A stretch of DNA of 64,000 nucleotides, taken from Rhodoplanes serenus. GTDB lineage: Bacteria > Pseudomonadota > Alphaproteobacteria > Rhizobiales > Xanthobacteraceae. Of the stretch, positions 63,102 through 64,000 are shown in pieces; within the stretch, counting starts at the first letter, position 1, and the number at the start of each line of letters is the position of its first letter. The DNA is taken from contig WNKV01000004.1 in NCBI GenBank assembly GCA_009720755.1, positions 62,001 through 126,000 on the forward strand. The letters are read 5' to 3'. The notes beneath the pieces are model-generated. The model ran no database searches, was not told the DNA's origin, and saw only the letters and a list, made by a program, of their open reading frames with translations. The translations under genes and the position numbers were made by a program.

Positions 63102-63117
63102 TGTTTCATGTGAAACA
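63102..63117. other. parS: parS centromere site
   Basis: The 16-base palindrome TGTTTCATGTGAAACA differs from the ParB consensus TGTTTCACGTGAAACA by one central base. It lies between mnmE and mnmG, near where alphaproteobacterial parS sites and the parAB genes are usually found. ParB bound here would organise and segregate the origin region. Confidence 0.88.
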
Positions 63118-63143
63118 TGGTCTCCAAACCCCCGGCATCGCAC

Positions 63144-64000
63144 ATGGACCAGCGTTACGACGTGATCGTCATCGGGGGCGGCCATGCGGGCTGCGAGGCG
63201 GCGGCGGCCGCCGCCCGGATGGGCGCTCGCACCGCTCTGGTGACGCATCGCTTCGCCACCGTCGGGGCGATGTCGTGCAACCCGGCGATCGGCGGGCTCG
63301 GCAAGGGCCATCTGGTGCGCGAGATCGATGCCCTCGATGGCCTCATGGGCCGGGTTGCGGACCAGGGGGGAATCCAGTTTCGGGTGCTGAACCGCCGTAA
63401 GGGGCCGGCAGTGCGGGGGCCGCGCTGCCAGGCGGACCGCAGGCTCTATGCGGCCGCCATGCAGGCGGCAATTCGCGCCACGGCCGGGCTCACCGTCGTC
63501 GAGGGCGAGGCGGACGACCTCGTCGTCGCGGATGGCCGGGTGATGGCGGTACGGATGCAGGACGGCCGGGTGCTCGGGGCCGGCGCCGTGGCGCTCACCA
63601 CCGGCACCTTCCTCCGCGGCCTCATCCATATCGGCGAGCGGCAGATCCCGGCCGGCCGGGTGGGCGAGGCTCCCGCGCTCGGTCTGTCGACGACTCTGGA
63701 GCGTCTGGGCTTCCAGCTCGCCCGCCTGAAGACCGGAACGCCGCCCCGGCTCGACGGACGCACCATCGATTGGGCCGCGGTGGAGCGGCAGGCGGGCGAC
63801 GACCCGCCCGAGCCGTTCTCGCCGATGACCGGCCGGATCACCACCCCGCAGGTCGACTGTGGCATCACCCGCACGGTGGCGGCGACCCATGCGGTGATCC
63901 GCGCCAATGTCCACCGCTCGCCGATGTATTCGGGACAGATCGCCAGCCGCGGCCCGCGCTATTGTCCGTCGATCGAGGACAAGATCGTCCGCTTCGGCGA
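63144..64000 (+). CDS. mnmG: tRNA uridine-5-carboxymethylaminomethyl modification enzyme MnmG (partial)
   Basis: The first 285 residues are present and the gene continues past the window edge. The FAD-binding motif [20 protein letters not shown] is at residues 7-26. The family blocks [42 protein letters not shown] and [13 protein letters not shown] follow, then [11 protein letters not shown]. It pairs with mnmE just upstream. In relatives rsmG, parA and parB come next, but none can be seen here. Confidence 0.96.
   Translation, partial: MDQRYDVIVIGGGHAGCEAAAAAARMGARTALVTHRFATVGAMSCNPAIGGLGKGHLVREIDALDGLMGRVADQGGIQFRVLNRRKGPAVRGPRCQADRRLYAAAMQAAIRATAGLTVVEGEADDLVVADGRVMAVRMQDGRVLGAGAVALTTGTFLRGLIHIGERQIPAGRVGEAPALGLSTTLERLGFQLARLKTGTPPRLDGRTIDWAAVERQAGDDPPEPFSPMTGRITTPQVDCGITRTVAATHAVIRANVHRSPMYSGQIASRGPRYCPSIEDKIVRFG

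Overview
The window is a very GC-rich bacterial chromosome segment. It most likely comes from an alphaproteobacterium of the order Hyphomicrobiales (Rhizobiales). The gene order dnaQ-coaE-maf-PPDK regulator | hemE-hemJ-rho ... mnmE-mnmG, the block tim44-like/mltA/smr facing fxsA-secB, the lptC-lptA-lptB-rpoN block, and short intergenic repeat families typical of that order all point there. I see no rRNA, tRNA, insertion sequence, prophage or CRISPR array. About 62 protein genes are supported. The many very long antisense frames rich in R, H, G and P are by-products of the base composition.

Left part (1-30 kb): mostly single genes and short operons of housekeeping and accessory metabolism. These include an NAD(P)-binding oxidoreductase, fhs, a flavodoxin-fold oxidoreductase, bioB, a fluoride-response unit (fluoride riboswitch, crcB, DUF190), an L,D-transpeptidase, an acyl-CoA dehydrogenase overlapping a sugar kinase, and an aminotransferase. 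They continue with a CNNM/CBS transporter-like protein, a LysR/CitMHS/AtuA-type catabolic locus, a HerA-like ATPase, a Tat-exported amine oxidase, an EI24 membrane protein, nth, a DUF2244 protein, an Ada-like alkyltransferase, gpmI, a TonB/TolA-like protein, a VOC protein and a HigBA toxin-antitoxin pair. From 28 to 33 kb runs the minus-strand block rnd, lptC, lptA, lptB, rpoN.

Middle (33-44.4 kb): rlpA, then a LysR gene divergent from a seven-gene plus-strand catabolic cluster. The cluster encodes a FAH-fold hydrolase, a homocitrate/isopropylmalate-synthase-like enzyme, an SDR, two crotonases, a 3-hydroxyacyl-CoA dehydrogenase and a glutaconyl-CoA decarboxylase alpha-like carboxyltransferase. 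It has no thiolase and no recognised substrate, and is the best candidate for an undescribed pathway. It is followed by an orphan membrane protein with an Arg/Ser-Pro-Val repeat tail, preceded by a structured leader and a CtrA-like half-site.

Right part (44.5-64 kb): an XRE/S24 regulator, a glycosyltransferase, a beta-hydroxyacid dehydrogenase, smr, mltA, a Tim44-like gene, fxsA, secB, dnaQ, coaE, maf and the pyruvate phosphate dikinase regulator. Then comes a 464-bp gap with DnaA-box-like sites and an AT-rich tract next to hemE, which I read as the probable chromosomal origin. Beyond it lie hemE, hemJ, rho, a GNAT acetyltransferase, a thioredoxin-fold DUF255 protein, a small secreted protein, mnmE, a near-perfect parS site and the start of mnmG, which runs off the end. 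Fork-diverging gene orientation around the gap and the nearby parS support this being an origin-proximal region.
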